Of a stretch of 64,000 nucleotides of DNA, positions 1-9,415 are shown one piece after another. Origin of the DNA: Streptomyces buecherae. Lineage in GTDB: Bacteria > Actinomycetota > Actinomycetes > Streptomycetales > Streptomycetaceae. The stretch's first letter is position 1; every line of letters starts with the position of its first letter. The position numbers and the translations under genes were made by a program. A model generated the notes under the pieces. The model searched no databases. It saw only the letters and a program-made list of their open reading frames with translations, and was not told where the DNA came from. The stretch lies in the NCBI RefSeq assembly GCF_014295035.1, contig NZ_CP060404.1, positions 310,001 to 374,000 of the forward strand, given 5' to 3'.

Positions 1-1719
1 GAACCAGTCCCCGCCGACCCCCGAGCGGGCCAGCAGGTAGCGGTAGGCCACGTCGAGGGCGCGCTGGTCGGGCACCCCGCGCGGCAACAGGCTCTGCTGG
101 AGGGTGACGGCCATGGCGTGCTCGCGGGTGTAGCGGCGGGCGTTGTCCAGGCAGACGGCCGCGTGCGCGACGAGTTCCTCGGCGAGGGCCAGGTCGTCCT
201 CGTCGAAGGGCGGCGACCCGGTCGCCCGCCAGAAGTTGGCGACCCCGAGCACCCCGCCGCGCGCCCGCAGCGGGACGGTGATCAGCGAGTGCACCCCGTA
301 GTCGATGATGCCCGCGGCCCGCCGCGGGTCCTGGGCCCGCCAGCCGGGCGCGTCGCTCAGCCGGGGCACCAGCAGCGCGCACCGGTCCGCGATGCAGCGC
401 GCCTGGGGCGTGGAGGGGACGAAGTCGATGATCTCCTCGACGGGGTAGAGCGGGTGGTCGTCGCGTACGCCGGCCACGGCGACGCGGCGCATCTGGGAGG
501 CGCCGGCCGTCGGCGGTTCCTCGCCGAGCACCACCGCGTCGACCACGTCGACGGTGGTGAAGTCGGCGAACCTGCCGGCCGTGACCTCGGCGAGTTCCTC
601 GGCCGTGCGCCGCACGTCCAGGGTGGTGCCGACCTCCACGCCCGCGTCGTACAGCAGCCGAAGGCGGGTGCGCGCGGTCTCGGCCCGGCCCGTGAGGGTG
701 TGCAGTTCGGTGGTGTCGCGCAGGGTGGCCACGGTGCCGGGCGGCCCGCCGTGCCGGTCGGTGGGCCGGTTGTTCACGGCCAGCAGCCGGTCGCCGGCGC
801 GGATCACCTCGTCGGTGGTGGCGCGGCCCGTGGCCAGCACGTCGGCGAGCGGGGCGTCGAGGCCCAGCTCGGTCACGGGCCGGCCCTCCGCGTCGGCGGG
901 GAGCGCGAGCAGGCGGCGCGCCTCGTCGTTGGCGAGCAGCAGCAGTCCCTCACCGCTGACGATGAGCACCCCCTCGCGGACCGCGTGCAGCACCGCGTCG
1001 TGGTGCTCGTACATCCGGGCGAGCTTCGCGGGGTCGAGGCCGCGCGTCTGGCGGCGCAGCCGCCGGCCCGCGAGCGCGCTGCCGCCGAGCGCCAGGGCCA
1101 GGCCCGCCGCGCCGCCGCCGAGCAGGATGGGCAGTTCCGCGTAGAGCGACTCGCTCACGCGGCTGGTGCGCAGGCCCGCGGAGACGAGGCCCACCACCTC
1201 GCCCTCGCGGTCGGTGACGGGCACCACCGCCTGGACCACCTCGCCGATCGTGCCGTCGACGGTCTCGGTGCTGGACTCGCCGCGGCGGGCGGGGCCGGTG
1301 TCGCCGACGAACTTTCGGCCGATGCGGTCCGGCTCGGGGTGGGTGTAGCGCGTGCCGTCGGTGCGCATGACGACGACGAAGTCGACGTCCGCGCCCGCCC
1401 TGGCCGCCTCGGCGCGCGGCTGGAGGACCGCCGTGGGGTCGCTCGCGCCCAGGGCCTCGGCGACGCCGGGCGCCTCGGCGAACGCCTCGGCGACGGCCAG
1501 CGCGCGGTGCCGCGCCTCGCCCTCGTCGTCGCGCCGGGCCTGGAGCACGAGGGCCGCCATGCCGGCGGCCACGATCAGCAGCACGATGAGCAACTGGAGC
1601 AGGAAGATCTGACCGGCGATGCTGCGCGCGCTCAGCAGCGAGCGCGCGCGGGGGCCGTCACGGCGGGGTGGGCGTCGACCGGTGGCGGTGGAGGCCGACG
1701 CGAACCGGGAACGACCCAT
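1..1719 (-). CDS. Membrane sensor PAS-GAF-SpoIIE serine phosphatase (C-terminus beyond the left edge)
   Basis: The minus-strand frame is open from ATG 1719 to the edge, giving 573 residues. A Gly/Arg-rich start is followed by a membrane helix (about 35-58), an extracytoplasmic CitA/DcuS-like sensor domain (about 60-180, ending in VVGLVSAGL), a second helix, a PAS-type domain (REGVLIVSGEG) and a GAF domain (about 350-520). The last residues read GGDWF, the opening motif of PP2C/SpoIIE phosphatases, so the catalytic domain has just begun. In this family the phosphatase usually dephosphorylates an anti-sigma antagonist, which suits the sigma factor gene 1.2 kb away; that link is inference. It is divergent from the AlkB-like gene. 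The large plus-strand frame over it is a shadow. Confidence 0.85.
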   Translation of the reverse strand, partial: MGRSRFASASTATGRRPPRRDGPRARSLLSARSIAGQIFLLQLLIVLLIVAAGMAALVLQARRDDEGEARHRALAVAEAFAEAPGVAEALGASDPTAVLQPRAEAARAGADVDFVVVMRTDGTRYTHPEPDRIGRKFVGDTGPARRGESSTETVDGTIGEVVQAVVPVTDREGEVVGLVSAGLRTSRVSESLYAELPILLGGGAAGLALALGGSALAGRRLRRQTRGLDPAKLARMYEHHDAVLHAVREGVLIVSGEGLLLLANDEARRLLALPADAEGRPVTELGLDAPLADVLATGRATTDEVIRAGDRLLAVNNRPTDRHGGPPGTVATLRDTTELHTLTGRAETARTRLRLLYDAGVEVGTTLDVRRTAEELAEVTAGRFADFTTVDVVDAVVLGEEPPTAGASQMRRVAVAGVRDDHPLYPVEEIIDFVPSTPQARCIADRCALLVPRLSDAPGWRAQDPRRAAGIIDYGVHSLITVPLRARGGVLGVANFWRATGSPPFDEDDLALAEELVAHAAVCLDNARRYTREHAMAVTLQQSLLPRGVPDQRALDVAYRYLLARSGVGGDWF

Positions 1720-1856
1720 AGCCACATGCTGACATCGATGCGGGGGCAGGGCGACCGGTACATTCCCCGAGAAATCGGCATTTTGCTGGCCGCCTACTCT
1801 TCCACACCCCTTCCCCGCTCGATCGCCTGTTCTATTTCGGGCGTATGCTGGGACGC

Positions 1857-2486
1857 ATGGCGGTTTCCCTACAGGGCTCACTCTTCGACGCGACGGAGGA
1901 GATCACGCCGCGTCCGCTGACGACGGTCCGGCGCACCCCGCTGGCGCACGGCGCGTGGGTCGACGTGCTGCCCGGCTGGCTGACCGGCGCCGACGCGCTC
2001 TTCACCCACCTGGCGCGCACCGTGCCCTGGCACGCGGAGCGGCGGCGGATGTACGAGCGCACCGTCGACGTACCGCGCCTGCTGGCCACCTACCGGGCCG
2101 GCGAGCCCCTGCCGCATCCCGCGCTCGACGAGGCCCGCGCCCGACTCAGCGCGTACTACGCGGCCGAACTGGGCGAGCCCTTCGTGAGCGCGGGGCTGTG
2201 CTTCTACCGGGACGGGCGGGACAGCGTGGCCTGGCACGGCGACCGGTTCGGGCGGGGCGCGACCAAGGACACCATGGTGGCGATCGTCTCCGTGGGCCAG
2301 CCGCGACCGCTGCTGCTGCGCCCGCGCGACGGCGGCGGCCCGACGCTGCGCTGGTCGCTCGGGCACGGCGACCTGATCGTCATGGGCGGGAGTTGCCAAC
2401 GCACCTGGGACCACGCCATCCCGAAGTCGACCAGGGCGACGGGCCCGCGCATCAGCGTGCAGTTCCGCCCCCGCGGCGTGTCCTGA
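1857..2486 (+). CDS. AlkB-like 2-oxoglutarate/Fe(II) dioxygenase
   Basis: This 209-residue protein (from ATG 1857) has the AlkB signature. The iron ligands are H127 and D129 in WHGDRFGR and H186 in DHAIPKS, with the 2-oxoglutarate arginines R198 and R204 in PRISVQFR. Family members repair alkylated bases by oxidative demethylation. The substrate here (DNA or RNA) cannot be told from sequence. An upstream in-frame ATG at 1845 would add MLGR; 1857 is preferred because the product then begins MAVSLQGSLFD, typical of streptomycete homologues. The gene is divergent from the phosphatase gene. The stop codon lies inside a 14-bp perfect palindrome at 2483-2496. Confidence 0.85.
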   Translation: MAVSLQGSLFDATEEITPRPLTTVRRTPLAHGAWVDVLPGWLTGADALFTHLARTVPWHAERRRMYERTVDVPRLLATYRAGEPLPHPALDEARARLSAYYAAELGEPFVSAGLCFYRDGRDSVAWHGDRFGRGATKDTMVAIVSVGQPRPLLLRPRDGGGPTLRWSLGHGDLIVMGGSCQRTWDHAIPKSTRATGPRISVQFRPRGVS

Positions 2487-2934
2487 CGCGCGTCAGCGAC
2501 GTGTCGCGGGGCGCCTCCGGCGCATCCTGACGCGACCCGGCGCCCCTTGGCGCACCCCCGGCACGCCCCCACGCGTGCCCGGCGCACCCTGACACGCCCT
2601 CGGGCCGCCCCGCGCCGCGCGCTCGCCCGGGGCCCGAGCAGGGCCGCTTGGCCAGCAGCGCGGGCCGGGCCGGGGCGTACCACTACCACCGCCCGGCCCG
2701 TCTGATGCGTGCGGGCAGGGAAGTAGCTACGGTGGGAGATGCCCGCTTGGTCCAGGTTCACGGACGTACGTGCCCCTCCCGGGGCGCGTCTCCGGGGTCC
2801 GGCGGGCGAGTGAGCACCGTGCTTCGGGCCGAAGGCACGCACCACGGGGGCGGTCACGTCTGCTTCCCGCACTGTGTCGGGCCGACGTGTGCGCCCCGGT
2901 GGAGAATCGTCCGCCGTTCCGGGAGCTGTTTTCC
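2487..2934. other. 448-bp intergenic region before the sigma factor gene
   Basis: No reading frame here has a recognisable product. The region begins with the CTGACGC/GCGTCAG palindrome that overlaps the AlkB stop codon. Two imperfect copies of GGCGCAyCCTGACrCG lie about 60 bp apart near 2518 and 2580. I see no convincing promoter for the sigma factor gene, although its control region must lie here. Confidence 0.5.
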
Positions 2935-3789
2935 ATGACGACCGCACGAGTACACGCCACACGCTCCGCCAAACATCCGCACGATGACGCGCCCGACACC
3001 GCCGCCGACTTCCGCAGGCTCTCCGTCCTGGAGGACGGGCCCGAGAAGGACGCCCTGCGGGCACGCATCATCGTGGCCTGGATCCCCATGGCCGACCGGC
3101 TCGCCCGGCAGTTCCGCAACCGCGGCGAGGCCCTGGAGGACCTGCGTCAGGTGGCCGCCCTCGGCCTGGTGAAGGCGGTCCTCCGGTACGACCCGACGCG
3201 CGGGATCGCGTTCGAGAGCTTCGCCGTGCCGACCGTCGTCGGCGAGGTCAAGCGGCACTTCCGCGACCACATGTGGGAGCTGCACGTGCCACGCCGGGTC
3301 CAGGAGCTGCGCAACCAGGTGCGCGCCGCGTGCCGGGACCTCTCCCCCACCCTTGAGGACCGGATCCCGGGCGTGCCGGAGATCGCCGAACACACCGGGC
3401 TCAGCCAGGCCGACGTGCGGCTCGGCATGCAGGCGCTGGACTGCTACGCGGCGCTGTCGCTGGACGCCGAGCTGTCGGGCACGGAGGACGGCTACTCGCT
3501 GGTCGACACGCTCGCCGACCAGGAGCCGGGCTTCGACCAGGTCATCGACCGGGAGGCGGTCCGGCCCGTGCTCAGCAAGCTGCCGGAGCGGGAGCGGCGC
3601 ATTCTGTACCTGCGGTTCTTCTGCGACATGACGCAGAGCCGCATCGCCGAGCAACTCGGCATATCGCAGATGCACGTCTCGCGCCTGATCAACCGCACCT
3701 GCTCGGACCTGTGCGACCAGGTGATGGGCGACCGTCCCCGGCGCCCGGCCTGTGTCACCGCGGACGACCCGCCCGCCGCCGCGCCCTGA
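2935..3789 (+). CDS. RNA polymerase sigma factor, SigB/SigF/SigG group
   Basis: The protein is 284 residues. It has sigma-70 region 2 (about 45-115, with QVAALGLVKAVLRYDPTRGIAF), region 3 (VRQ-like segment and VPEIAEHTGL) and region 4 (about 215-265, ERRILYLRFF followed by SRIAEQLGISQMHVSRL, a recognition helix). This is the architecture of the group 3 sigma factors that serve osmotic stress and sporulation in Streptomyces and are controlled by partner switching. ATG 2935 is chosen because it is preceded by GGGAG and leaves a normal N-terminus; the frame runs open to 2770. A SpoIIE-type phosphatase nearby and an RsbW-like kinase at 54742 could belong to the same kind of circuit, but pairing is not shown by sequence. 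Confidence 0.88.
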   Translation: MTTARVHATRSAKHPHDDAPDTAADFRRLSVLEDGPEKDALRARIIVAWIPMADRLARQFRNRGEALEDLRQVAALGLVKAVLRYDPTRGIAFESFAVPTVVGEVKRHFRDHMWELHVPRRVQELRNQVRAACRDLSPTLEDRIPGVPEIAEHTGLSQADVRLGMQALDCYAALSLDAELSGTEDGYSLVDTLADQEPGFDQVIDREAVRPVLSKLPERERRILYLRFFCDMTQSRIAEQLGISQMHVSRLINRTCSDLCDQVMGDRPRRPACVTADDPPAAAP

Positions 3790-3844
3790 CGGTCGCGCGC
3801 CGCGCCGGCTGGCCGGGCGGCCGGCCCCCCGCGAGCCGGCGCGG

Positions 3845-3863
3845 GCCCGCTGCCGGAGCGGGC
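3845..3863. terminator. Weak bidirectional hairpin between convergent genes
   Basis: GCCCGC and GCGGGC form six pairs around a 7-nt loop, between the ends of the sigma factor gene and the cupin gene. The stem is short and has no T-tract. Confidence 0.3.
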
Positions 3864-3873
3864 GGCGTACCCG

Positions 3874-4395
3874 TCAGCTCAGGGCGTGCCCCGTCGTGAC
3901 GTCCACGTGGTCGGGCACCGACTCGTGCCGGTCGCCGACGGTCAGCGTGCCGGTGGGCTCGAAGAGGAGGACGGACGCGCCGGCGGCCGACGAGGGCCGG
4001 TGCTCGACGCCGCGCGGCACCACGAACACCGACCCCGCGGTGAGCGTGACCACGCGTTCGCCGCGTGGACCGCCGGGGGCGTCCGGCGCGCCGTCGCGCA
4101 GGCCGAGGTCCAGCTCACCGTCGATGACCAGGAAGAACTCGTCGGTGTCGGTGTGCAGGTGCCAGATGTAGTCGCCCTTCATCTTGGCCACCCGTACGTC
4201 GTAGTCGTTGACGTGGGCGACGATGCGCGGACTCCACAGCGCGTCGAAGGTGGCCAGCGCGGACCGGAGCGCCAGCGGTTCGGCGAGATCGTCCGCCGTA
4301 CGGGGCGGGGCGGCCGGGCCGGCCTCGGGGGCGGGCTCGGGCTGGTCGGGGAGGAGGGTGTCGTCGTTCACCCGGCCATCCTGCGTCCATGACAC
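3874..4395 (-). CDS. Cupin-domain protein
   Basis: The protein is up to 173 residues, with one RmlC-type cupin domain. Motif 1 is seen as HLHTDTDEFFLVIDGELDL (about 78-96) and motif 2 as GSVFVVPRGVEHRP (about 121-134). The two histidines and glutamate of motif 1 and the later histidine are the usual metal ligands. The substrate is unknown. The start is uncertain: the ATG at 4395 reads MSWTQDGR, while a GTG giving VNDDTLL lies 8 codons inside. The gene is divergent from the AraC-type regulator with only 28 bp between start codons, so the regulator probably controls it. Confidence 0.8.
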   Translation of the reverse strand: MSWTQDGRVNDDTLLPDQPEPAPEAGPAAPPRTADDLAEPLALRSALATFDALWSPRIVAHVNDYDVRVAKMKGDYIWHLHTDTDEFFLVIDGELDLGLRDGAPDAPGGPRGERVVTLTAGSVFVVPRGVEHRPSSAAGASVLLFEPTGTLTVGDRHESVPDHVDVTTGHALS

Positions 4396-4423
4396 CGCGC
4401 CACGGGAGTGCTAAAAATCGCGT

Positions 4424-5551
4424 ATGCCGCAAGGATTCTCGCACGGGCAACAGCACGGACACGAGCATCGACCGTCGGACGACGGTCGGCGCGATGACGG
4501 GCCCCGGTCGCGGGACGTCGGCCGGCCGCACCGGGTGGTGGTCGTCGTGGACGAGGGCTCGAACCCCTTCGAACTGGGCGTGATGACCGAGCTGTTCGGG
4601 CTGCGCCGGCCCGAACTCGACATGCCGTGGTACGCGTTCGCGCTGTGTGCGGCCACCCCCTCCGTGCGGATGCACGCCGGGTTCTTCACCCTGTCGGGCG
4701 TCGCCGACCTGAGCGCGGCCGACGCGGCGGACACCGTGGTGGTGCCGAACCGGCCCGACCCGGACGTCCCGCCCAGCGCCGCCGTGCTCGACGCCGTCCG
4801 GCGGGCGGCGGCGCGCGGGGCGCGACTGGTGAGCCTGTGCACCGGGGCCGCCACGCTGGCCGCGGCCGGCGTGCTCGACGGGCGCCCGGCCGCCACCCAC
4901 TGGCGTTGGGCCGACGCGTTCGCCCTGCGCTACCCGGCGGTGCGCTGGCAGCCCGACGTGCTCTACGTGGACGACGGCGACGTGCTGACGGCGGCCGGCA
5001 GCGCGGCGGCCCTCGACCTCGGGCTGCACCTGATCCGGCGGGACCACGGCGCCGACGTGGCCAACGCGGTCAGTCGGCGGCTGGTGTTCGCCGCCCACCG
5101 CGACGGCGGTCAGCGGCAGTTCGTACGGGTCCCGGTGCCGGCGACGCCGGACACCGGGCTCGCGCCGGTGCTCGTCTGGGCGCGGGAGCGCCTCGACCAG
5201 CCGTTGACCATCGTGGACCTGGCCACCCGCGCGGCCGTCAGCCAGGCGACGCTGCACCGCTGGTTCCGCGCGCGGCTCGGGACCACGCCGCTGAGCTGGC
5301 TCACCGCCGAACGCACCGCCCTGGCCTGCCGGTTGATCGAGCGCGGGGAGCCCAGCCTGGACCGCGTGGCCCAGCTCAGCGGCCTGGGCACCGGCGCCAA
5401 CCTGCGCGCCCAGCTCCGCCGCGCCACGGGGCTGAGCCCCGCCGCGTACCGCCAGCGCTTCGGCCCCGCCGTCCCCGGTCCCCGCGCGGCGCCCACCGCA
5501 CCAGCCTCGCCCGGGACGCCCACGGCAGCCGCCACCGCCGGCGGGCGTTAG
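4424..5551 (+). CDS. GlxA-family AraC transcriptional regulator
   Basis: The protein is 375 residues. The N-terminal half is a DJ-1/PfpI-like domain (about 35-220) containing LVSLCTGAATLAAAGVLDGR, the amidotransferase-like nucleophile-elbow segment typical of GlxA proteins. The C-terminal half (about 245-345) is an AraC double helix-turn-helix, with AAVSQATLHRWFRARLG and LDRVAQLSGLGTGANLRAQL. These proteins sense small ligands and activate neighbouring genes. It is divergent from the cupin gene and followed 5 bp later by the DUF2264 gene, probably in the same transcript. Confidence 0.88.
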   Translation: MPQGFSHGQQHGHEHRPSDDGRRDDGPRSRDVGRPHRVVVVVDEGSNPFELGVMTELFGLRRPELDMPWYAFALCAATPSVRMHAGFFTLSGVADLSAADAADTVVVPNRPDPDVPPSAAVLDAVRRAAARGARLVSLCTGAATLAAAGVLDGRPAATHWRWADAFALRYPAVRWQPDVLYVDDGDVLTAAGSAAALDLGLHLIRRDHGADVANAVSRRLVFAAHRDGGQRQFVRVPVPATPDTGLAPVLVWARERLDQPLTIVDLATRAAVSQATLHRWFRARLGTTPLSWLTAERTALACRLIERGEPSLDRVAQLSGLGTGANLRAQLRRATGLSPAAYRQRFGPAVPGPRAAPTAPASPGTPTAAATAGGR

Positions 5552-5556
5552 CCGCC

Positions 5557-7584
5557 GTGCCCGTGCCCCCGCTGTCGCTGCCGCCCGCCGACCGCGTCCG
5601 CTCCCCGTACACCGGCTGGACCCGGGCGCACTGGGAGACCCTGGCCGACCACCTGCTGGACGCGCTCGTCCCGTACGCGACGCTCGGCTGGGCCCGGTAC
5701 CAACTGCCGGGCCGCGCCAGCTCGTCCGGGGTGGCGTCGGACGGTCTCGAAGGGTTCGCGCGCTCGTTCCTGCTGGCGTCCTTCCGCATCGCGGGCGCGC
5801 GCGGCGCGGTGGACCCCGCGCTGATCGAACGGTACGCGGCGGGCCTCGCCGCCGGCACCGACCCGGCAAGCGGCGAGGCGTGGCCGCCGCTCGCGGACCG
5901 CTCGCAGCCGATGGTGGAGGCGGCGTCGATCGCCATCGGTCTGTGGGAGAGCCGGCGTTGGCTGTGGGACCTGCTCGCGGACGGGGTGCGGGAACGGGTG
6001 GTGGCCTGGCTCTCCGGCTTCGCCGGCCGGCACACCTGGGACAACAACTGGCGACTTTTCCCGGTGGTGGCCGAGGAGTTCCTGGCCTCGGTCGGGGCCC
6101 CGTACCGACAGCGCGCCATCGACGAGGGGCTCGACCGCGTCGAGGGCTGGTACGTGGGCGACGGCTGGTACCGCGACGGTGACGGGCGGAACTTCGACTA
6201 CTACAACGCCTGGGCCCTGCACCTGTACCCGCTGCTGTGGTCGCGCATGGCGGGCCCGGGCCGCGACGGCGGCCGGGGCGCGGTCTACCGGGCGCGGCTG
6301 CGCCGGTTCCTGGCCGACCACCCGCGCTTCTTCGGCGCCGACGGGGCCCCCGTCCACCAGGGGCGCTCGCTGACCTACCGGTACGCCGCGGCGGCCCCCG
6401 CCTGGCTCGGTGAGCTGATGGCCTGCACGCCGCTCGCGCCCGGCGGCACCCGCCGTCTGGCCTCCGGCGCGGTCCGGCACTTCACGCTGCGCGGAGCGCC
6501 CGACGCCCGGGGGCTGCTGCCGCTCGGCTGGTACGGCACGTATCCGCCGGCCACCCAGGCGTACTCCGGGCCCGCGTCGCCGTACTGGGCCAGCAAGGCG
6601 TTCCTCGGGTTGCTGCTGCCCAGTGAGCACCCGGCGTGGACGCGGACCGAACGCCCACTGCCGGTGGAGGAGTCCGACTTCCGCACGGCCCTGCCCGCGC
6701 CGGGCTGGCTGCTGCACGGCACCCGACGCGACGGCATCGTGCGCCTGCTCAACCACGGCAGCGACCACCAACCGCCCGCCCCGGCGGACTCGTCCCCCGG
6801 CGCCGCCGGAACGAGCGCGGCGGACGAGGTGGCCGGGTCGCGGGACGACCCGCACTACGCCAAGTTCGGCTACGCCACGGCCACCGCGCCTGAGACGGCC
6901 GGGCACACGGCGGACGACCGGGTGGACCAGCATGTGGCGCTCTTCGCGCCGGACGCGGGCCGGAGCGGCGCACCGACACCGGGCGCGGGCCGGGGTCGCG
7001 CACCGGAGCCGGGCGCGCCGTCGCGGCGGTCGCGCGTCCACCCGGTGCGCTGCGCGGCGGGCGTGGCCGCCTCCTGGCACGCCGTTCCGCTGGCGGGGGC
7101 GGGGTCGCGCGGCGCGCGGGTGGAGACGGTCAGCGCGCCGCACGGGCCGTGGGAGATCCGGGCGCACCGGATCGACGCGCCGGCCGGCACGGCGGTGCGC
7201 GAGGGTGGCTACGCGGTCGCCGCCGACCTGCCGCCGACGGGCGAGACGGGACCCGGCTGGGCGCTGGCCCGCACCGCCGACGGGCTGACCAGCGCCCTCG
7301 TCGCCGTACTCCACTGGGACGAGGGCGCCGGAGAACTGGTGCGCGGGGTCCACTCCAACGCGTACGGCCCGCACTCCGCGACGCCCACGCTCTGGCTGGG
7401 CGCGCACCCGGGCGGCAGCCACGTGCTGGTGTCGCTCGTCGGGTTGGCGCGCGGCGGGCTCGACCCGGCCGCGCTGCGCGCGACGGCCAGGGCGCACGTC
7501 ACGCCGCACTCCGTACGGGTGTGGCTGCCAACGGGGTCGCGCGAACTCCCGCTCGACGGTCCCGGGGCACACGCGGGGCCCTGA
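5557..7584 (+). CDS. DUF2264-domain protein
   Basis: The protein is 675 residues from GTG 5557, which lies 5 bp after the AraC gene stop; a second in-frame GTG is at 5563. The first 380 residues show the DUF2264 pattern: SPYTGWTRAHWE, an aromatic-rich alpha-helical stretch with WDNNWRLFPVVAEEF, and GDGRNFDYYNAWALHLYP. This fits an alpha/alpha barrel like those of polysaccharide lyases and glycoside hydrolases. The C-terminal part looks beta-rich. A low-complexity Pro/Ala/Gly insert sits around residues 405-490. No signal peptide is seen. The enzymatic role is not established for the family; a carbohydrate substrate is inference from fold. Confidence 0.8.
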   Translation: MPVPPLSLPPADRVRSPYTGWTRAHWETLADHLLDALVPYATLGWARYQLPGRASSSGVASDGLEGFARSFLLASFRIAGARGAVDPALIERYAAGLAAGTDPASGEAWPPLADRSQPMVEAASIAIGLWESRRWLWDLLADGVRERVVAWLSGFAGRHTWDNNWRLFPVVAEEFLASVGAPYRQRAIDEGLDRVEGWYVGDGWYRDGDGRNFDYYNAWALHLYPLLWSRMAGPGRDGGRGAVYRARLRRFLADHPRFFGADGAPVHQGRSLTYRYAAAAPAWLGELMACTPLAPGGTRRLASGAVRHFTLRGAPDARGLLPLGWYGTYPPATQAYSGPASPYWASKAFLGLLLPSEHPAWTRTERPLPVEESDFRTALPAPGWLLHGTRRDGIVRLLNHGSDHQPPAPADSSPGAAGTSAADEVAGSRDDPHYAKFGYATATAPETAGHTADDRVDQHVALFAPDAGRSGAPTPGAGRGRAPEPGAPSRRSRVHPVRCAAGVAASWHAVPLAGAGSRGARVETVSAPHGPWEIRAHRIDAPAGTAVREGGYAVAADLPPTGETGPGWALARTADGLTSALVAVLHWDEGAGELVRGVHSNAYGPHSATPTLWLGAHPGGSHVLVSLVGLARGGLDPAALRATARAHVTPHSVRVWLPTGSRELPLDGPGAHAGP

Positions 7585-7712
7585 CCGACCGGTTCGACGG
7601 CCGACAACGCGCAAGCCCGGTGCATACGTTGGCAGCGCCGGGGCACCCGGTCACGGCAGCGAGTGACGCGGCGGTCGGCGGATCCGTCGGCACGAAAAGG
7701 GACGGAGTGGAC

Positions 7713-8024
7713 ATGGCGAGAACGACCGACGACCAGGACCACGACCAGCGGGGTGACGACCAGGAGAGCCGTCTCAGCGCGCCCGAGGCGATGCGCAGCG
7801 CCGCCCGGCAACTGGGCGAGCTGGTGGGCAGCGAACCGAGCGCGGTCTCCGCGCTCCGGGCCACGGACGCCGGCTGGACGGCCGACGTCGAGGTGGTCGA
7901 GGTGGCCCGGGTGCCCGACACCACCAGCATCCTGGCCTCCTACCGCGTGGACCTGGACGAGGGCGGTCGCCTCCTCGGCTACGAGCGCACCCGCCGCTAC
8001 GCCCGCGGACAGCTCGACCGCTAG
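7713..8024 (+). CDS. gvpO: Gas vesicle protein GvpO
   Basis: The protein is 103 residues. After a charged N-terminus it contains SAPEAMRSAARQLGELVG and a C-terminal beta-rich segment (WTADVEVVEVARVPDTTSILASYRVDLD and YERTRRYARG) typical of GvpO, an accessory protein of actinobacterial and haloarchaeal gas-vesicle clusters. ATG 7713 has an AAGGGACGGAG ribosome site; an in-frame GTG lies at 7707. It is the first gene of the gvp set, 128 bp after the DUF2264 gene, so the operon promoter should lie in 7585-7700, though I see no clear boxes. Confidence 0.85.
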   Translation: MARTTDDQDHDQRGDDQESRLSAPEAMRSAARQLGELVGSEPSAVSALRATDAGWTADVEVVEVARVPDTTSILASYRVDLDEGGRLLGYERTRRYARGQLDR

Positions 8025-8253
8025 CGCCCCGCGCGGTTCACCACGCGGCACGACGCGGCGGCACCGGCCGACCCGTACCCGCCCGGTGCGCACTCCCAGC
8101 GCACCCGGCGTACGCGCGTCACCTCCGCCAACGCGCCGCTTCGCCCCGCCCGCCCACGGGCGGGCCCAACGGCAATCAGTCATGCCCCCATAACCGACAA
8201 GTCCCACAGACCGAGAAGCGAGAACCGACCAACGAAGGAAGAGAGGAGGCGCC

Positions 8254-8694
8254 ATGTCCGTCATGGCGCAATCCCCCACGACCGCGCCGAGCCAGGGCGG
8301 TAACTCGGGGACGCTGTACGACGTGCTGGAGCTGATCCTGGACCGCGGTCTGGTCATCGACGCGTTCGTCCGGGTGTCGCTCGTCGGCATCGAGATCCTC
8401 AAGGTGGACGTGCGCGTGGTGGTCGCCAGCGTGGACACCTACCTGCGGTTCGCCGAGGCGTGCAACCGGCTGGACCTGGAGTCCGGCCGCAAGGCCCCCA
8501 CTCAGCTCACCGACATCGTCGGCGAGACCACCGAGAGCGGCGCCAAGGGCAAGACCAAGGGCGCCCTGTCCGGCGCGGTCGAGGCCGTCGGCCAGACCCT
8601 CGGACGCGGGCGCAAGGGTGACGAGGAGCCGGAGAGCGCCGACGGCGACGGCAAGAAGACGACCAGCCGTCGCTCCGCGGCCAGGGAGGAGTAA
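8254..8694 (+). CDS. gvpA: Gas vesicle structural protein GvpA
   Basis: The protein is 146 residues. The central segment (about 21-75) has the GvpA core: [20 protein letters not shown] followed by [23 protein letters not shown]. This amphipathic helix-strand-strand-helix unit polymerises into the vesicle wall. The C-terminal 65 residues are a charged, Lys/Glu-rich tail ([15 protein letters not shown]), longer than in cyanobacterial GvpA but usual in actinobacteria. A strong GAGGAGG ribosome site precedes the start. Some 229 bp separate it from gvpO, enough for a second promoter. gvpF follows after 3 bp. Confidence 0.92.
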   Translation: MSVMAQSPTTAPSQGGNSGTLYDVLELILDRGLVIDAFVRVSLVGIEILKVDVRVVVASVDTYLRFAEACNRLDLESGRKAPTQLTDIVGETTESGAKGKTKGALSGAVEAVGQTLGRGRKGDEEPESADGDGKKTTSRRSAAREE

Positions 8695-8697
8695 CCC

Positions 8698-9411
8698 ATG
8701 TCGACGTACGTGTACGCCATCACGCCCGCCGACCACCCGCTGCGCCTCGAAGGGTTGCACGGGGTCGGTGAACCCGCCGGAGAACTGCGCGTGCTCAAGA
8801 CCGACGCGCTGGGCGCGGTCGTCAGCGACGCCCCCGAGGACCTGCGGGCCAAGCGACGCGACCTGATGGCCCATCAGAGCGTGCTGAGCCGCCTGTTGGA
8901 CGAGGGCACCGCGTTGCCCATGCGGTTCGGGCTGGTGGGGCCGGACGACGGCCAGGTGCTCGCGGCGCTCGACGAGCGGCGGGACGAGTACGGCAAGCGG
9001 CTCAAGGAGATCGACGGGTGCGTCGAGTACCACGTGAAGGTCTCGCGGGACGAGGCCGACATGCTCCGCGAGATCGTCGCCGAATCGGCGGAGATCCGCG
9101 AGCTGAACGAGGTCACCCGGGAGCGGCCGGAGGCCCACACCGAGCGGCTTCGGCTGGGCGAACTCATCTCGCGCGAGGTGCGCACGCGCCAGGACGCGGT
9201 GGCCGAGAGCGTGGTGACCCACCTGGCACCAGTCGGGCTCGGCCACCGCGTGGGCTCGGCCACCGCGAGCCACTTCCTCAACGTGTCGTTCCTGGTCAAG
9301 CGGGACGAGGCGGCGGCGTTCGCGCGGGCCGTGGACGAGGAGGTCGAGCGCCAGGGCGCCGGCTACGTGGTCAGCCTGCACGGGCCGCTGCCGCCGTACA
9401 GCTTCGTGTGA
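8698..9411 (+). CDS. gvpF: Gas vesicle protein GvpF (GvpL/F family)
   Basis: The 237-residue protein matches the GvpL/F family throughout. It starts STYVYAIT, has LPMRFGLVGPDDGQVLAAL and VEYHVKVSRDEADML in the first half, and ends with the family signature GPLPPYSFV. GvpF is a minor wall or nucleation protein that contacts GvpA. It follows gvpA by 3 bp and is translated from ATG 8698 behind GGAGGAG. A second family member, gvpL, lies at 10393. Confidence 0.92.
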   Translation: MSTYVYAITPADHPLRLEGLHGVGEPAGELRVLKTDALGAVVSDAPEDLRAKRRDLMAHQSVLSRLLDEGTALPMRFGLVGPDDGQVLAALDERRDEYGKRLKEIDGCVEYHVKVSRDEADMLREIVAESAEIRELNEVTRERPEAHTERLRLGELISREVRTRQDAVAESVVTHLAPVGLGHRVGSATASHFLNVSFLVKRDEAAAFARAVDEEVERQGAGYVVSLHGPLPPYSFV

Positions 9412-9415
9412 GGAA

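Noticed and set aside
118..1920. 600-residue plus-strand open frame
   Set aside because: Its translation is low-complexity Arg/Gly/Ala; the minus strand encodes a clear sensor-PAS-GAF-SpoIIE phosphatase.
2487..2934. SigB-type autoregulatory promoter before the sigma factor gene
   Set aside because: No pair of boxes with acceptable sequence and spacing could be found.
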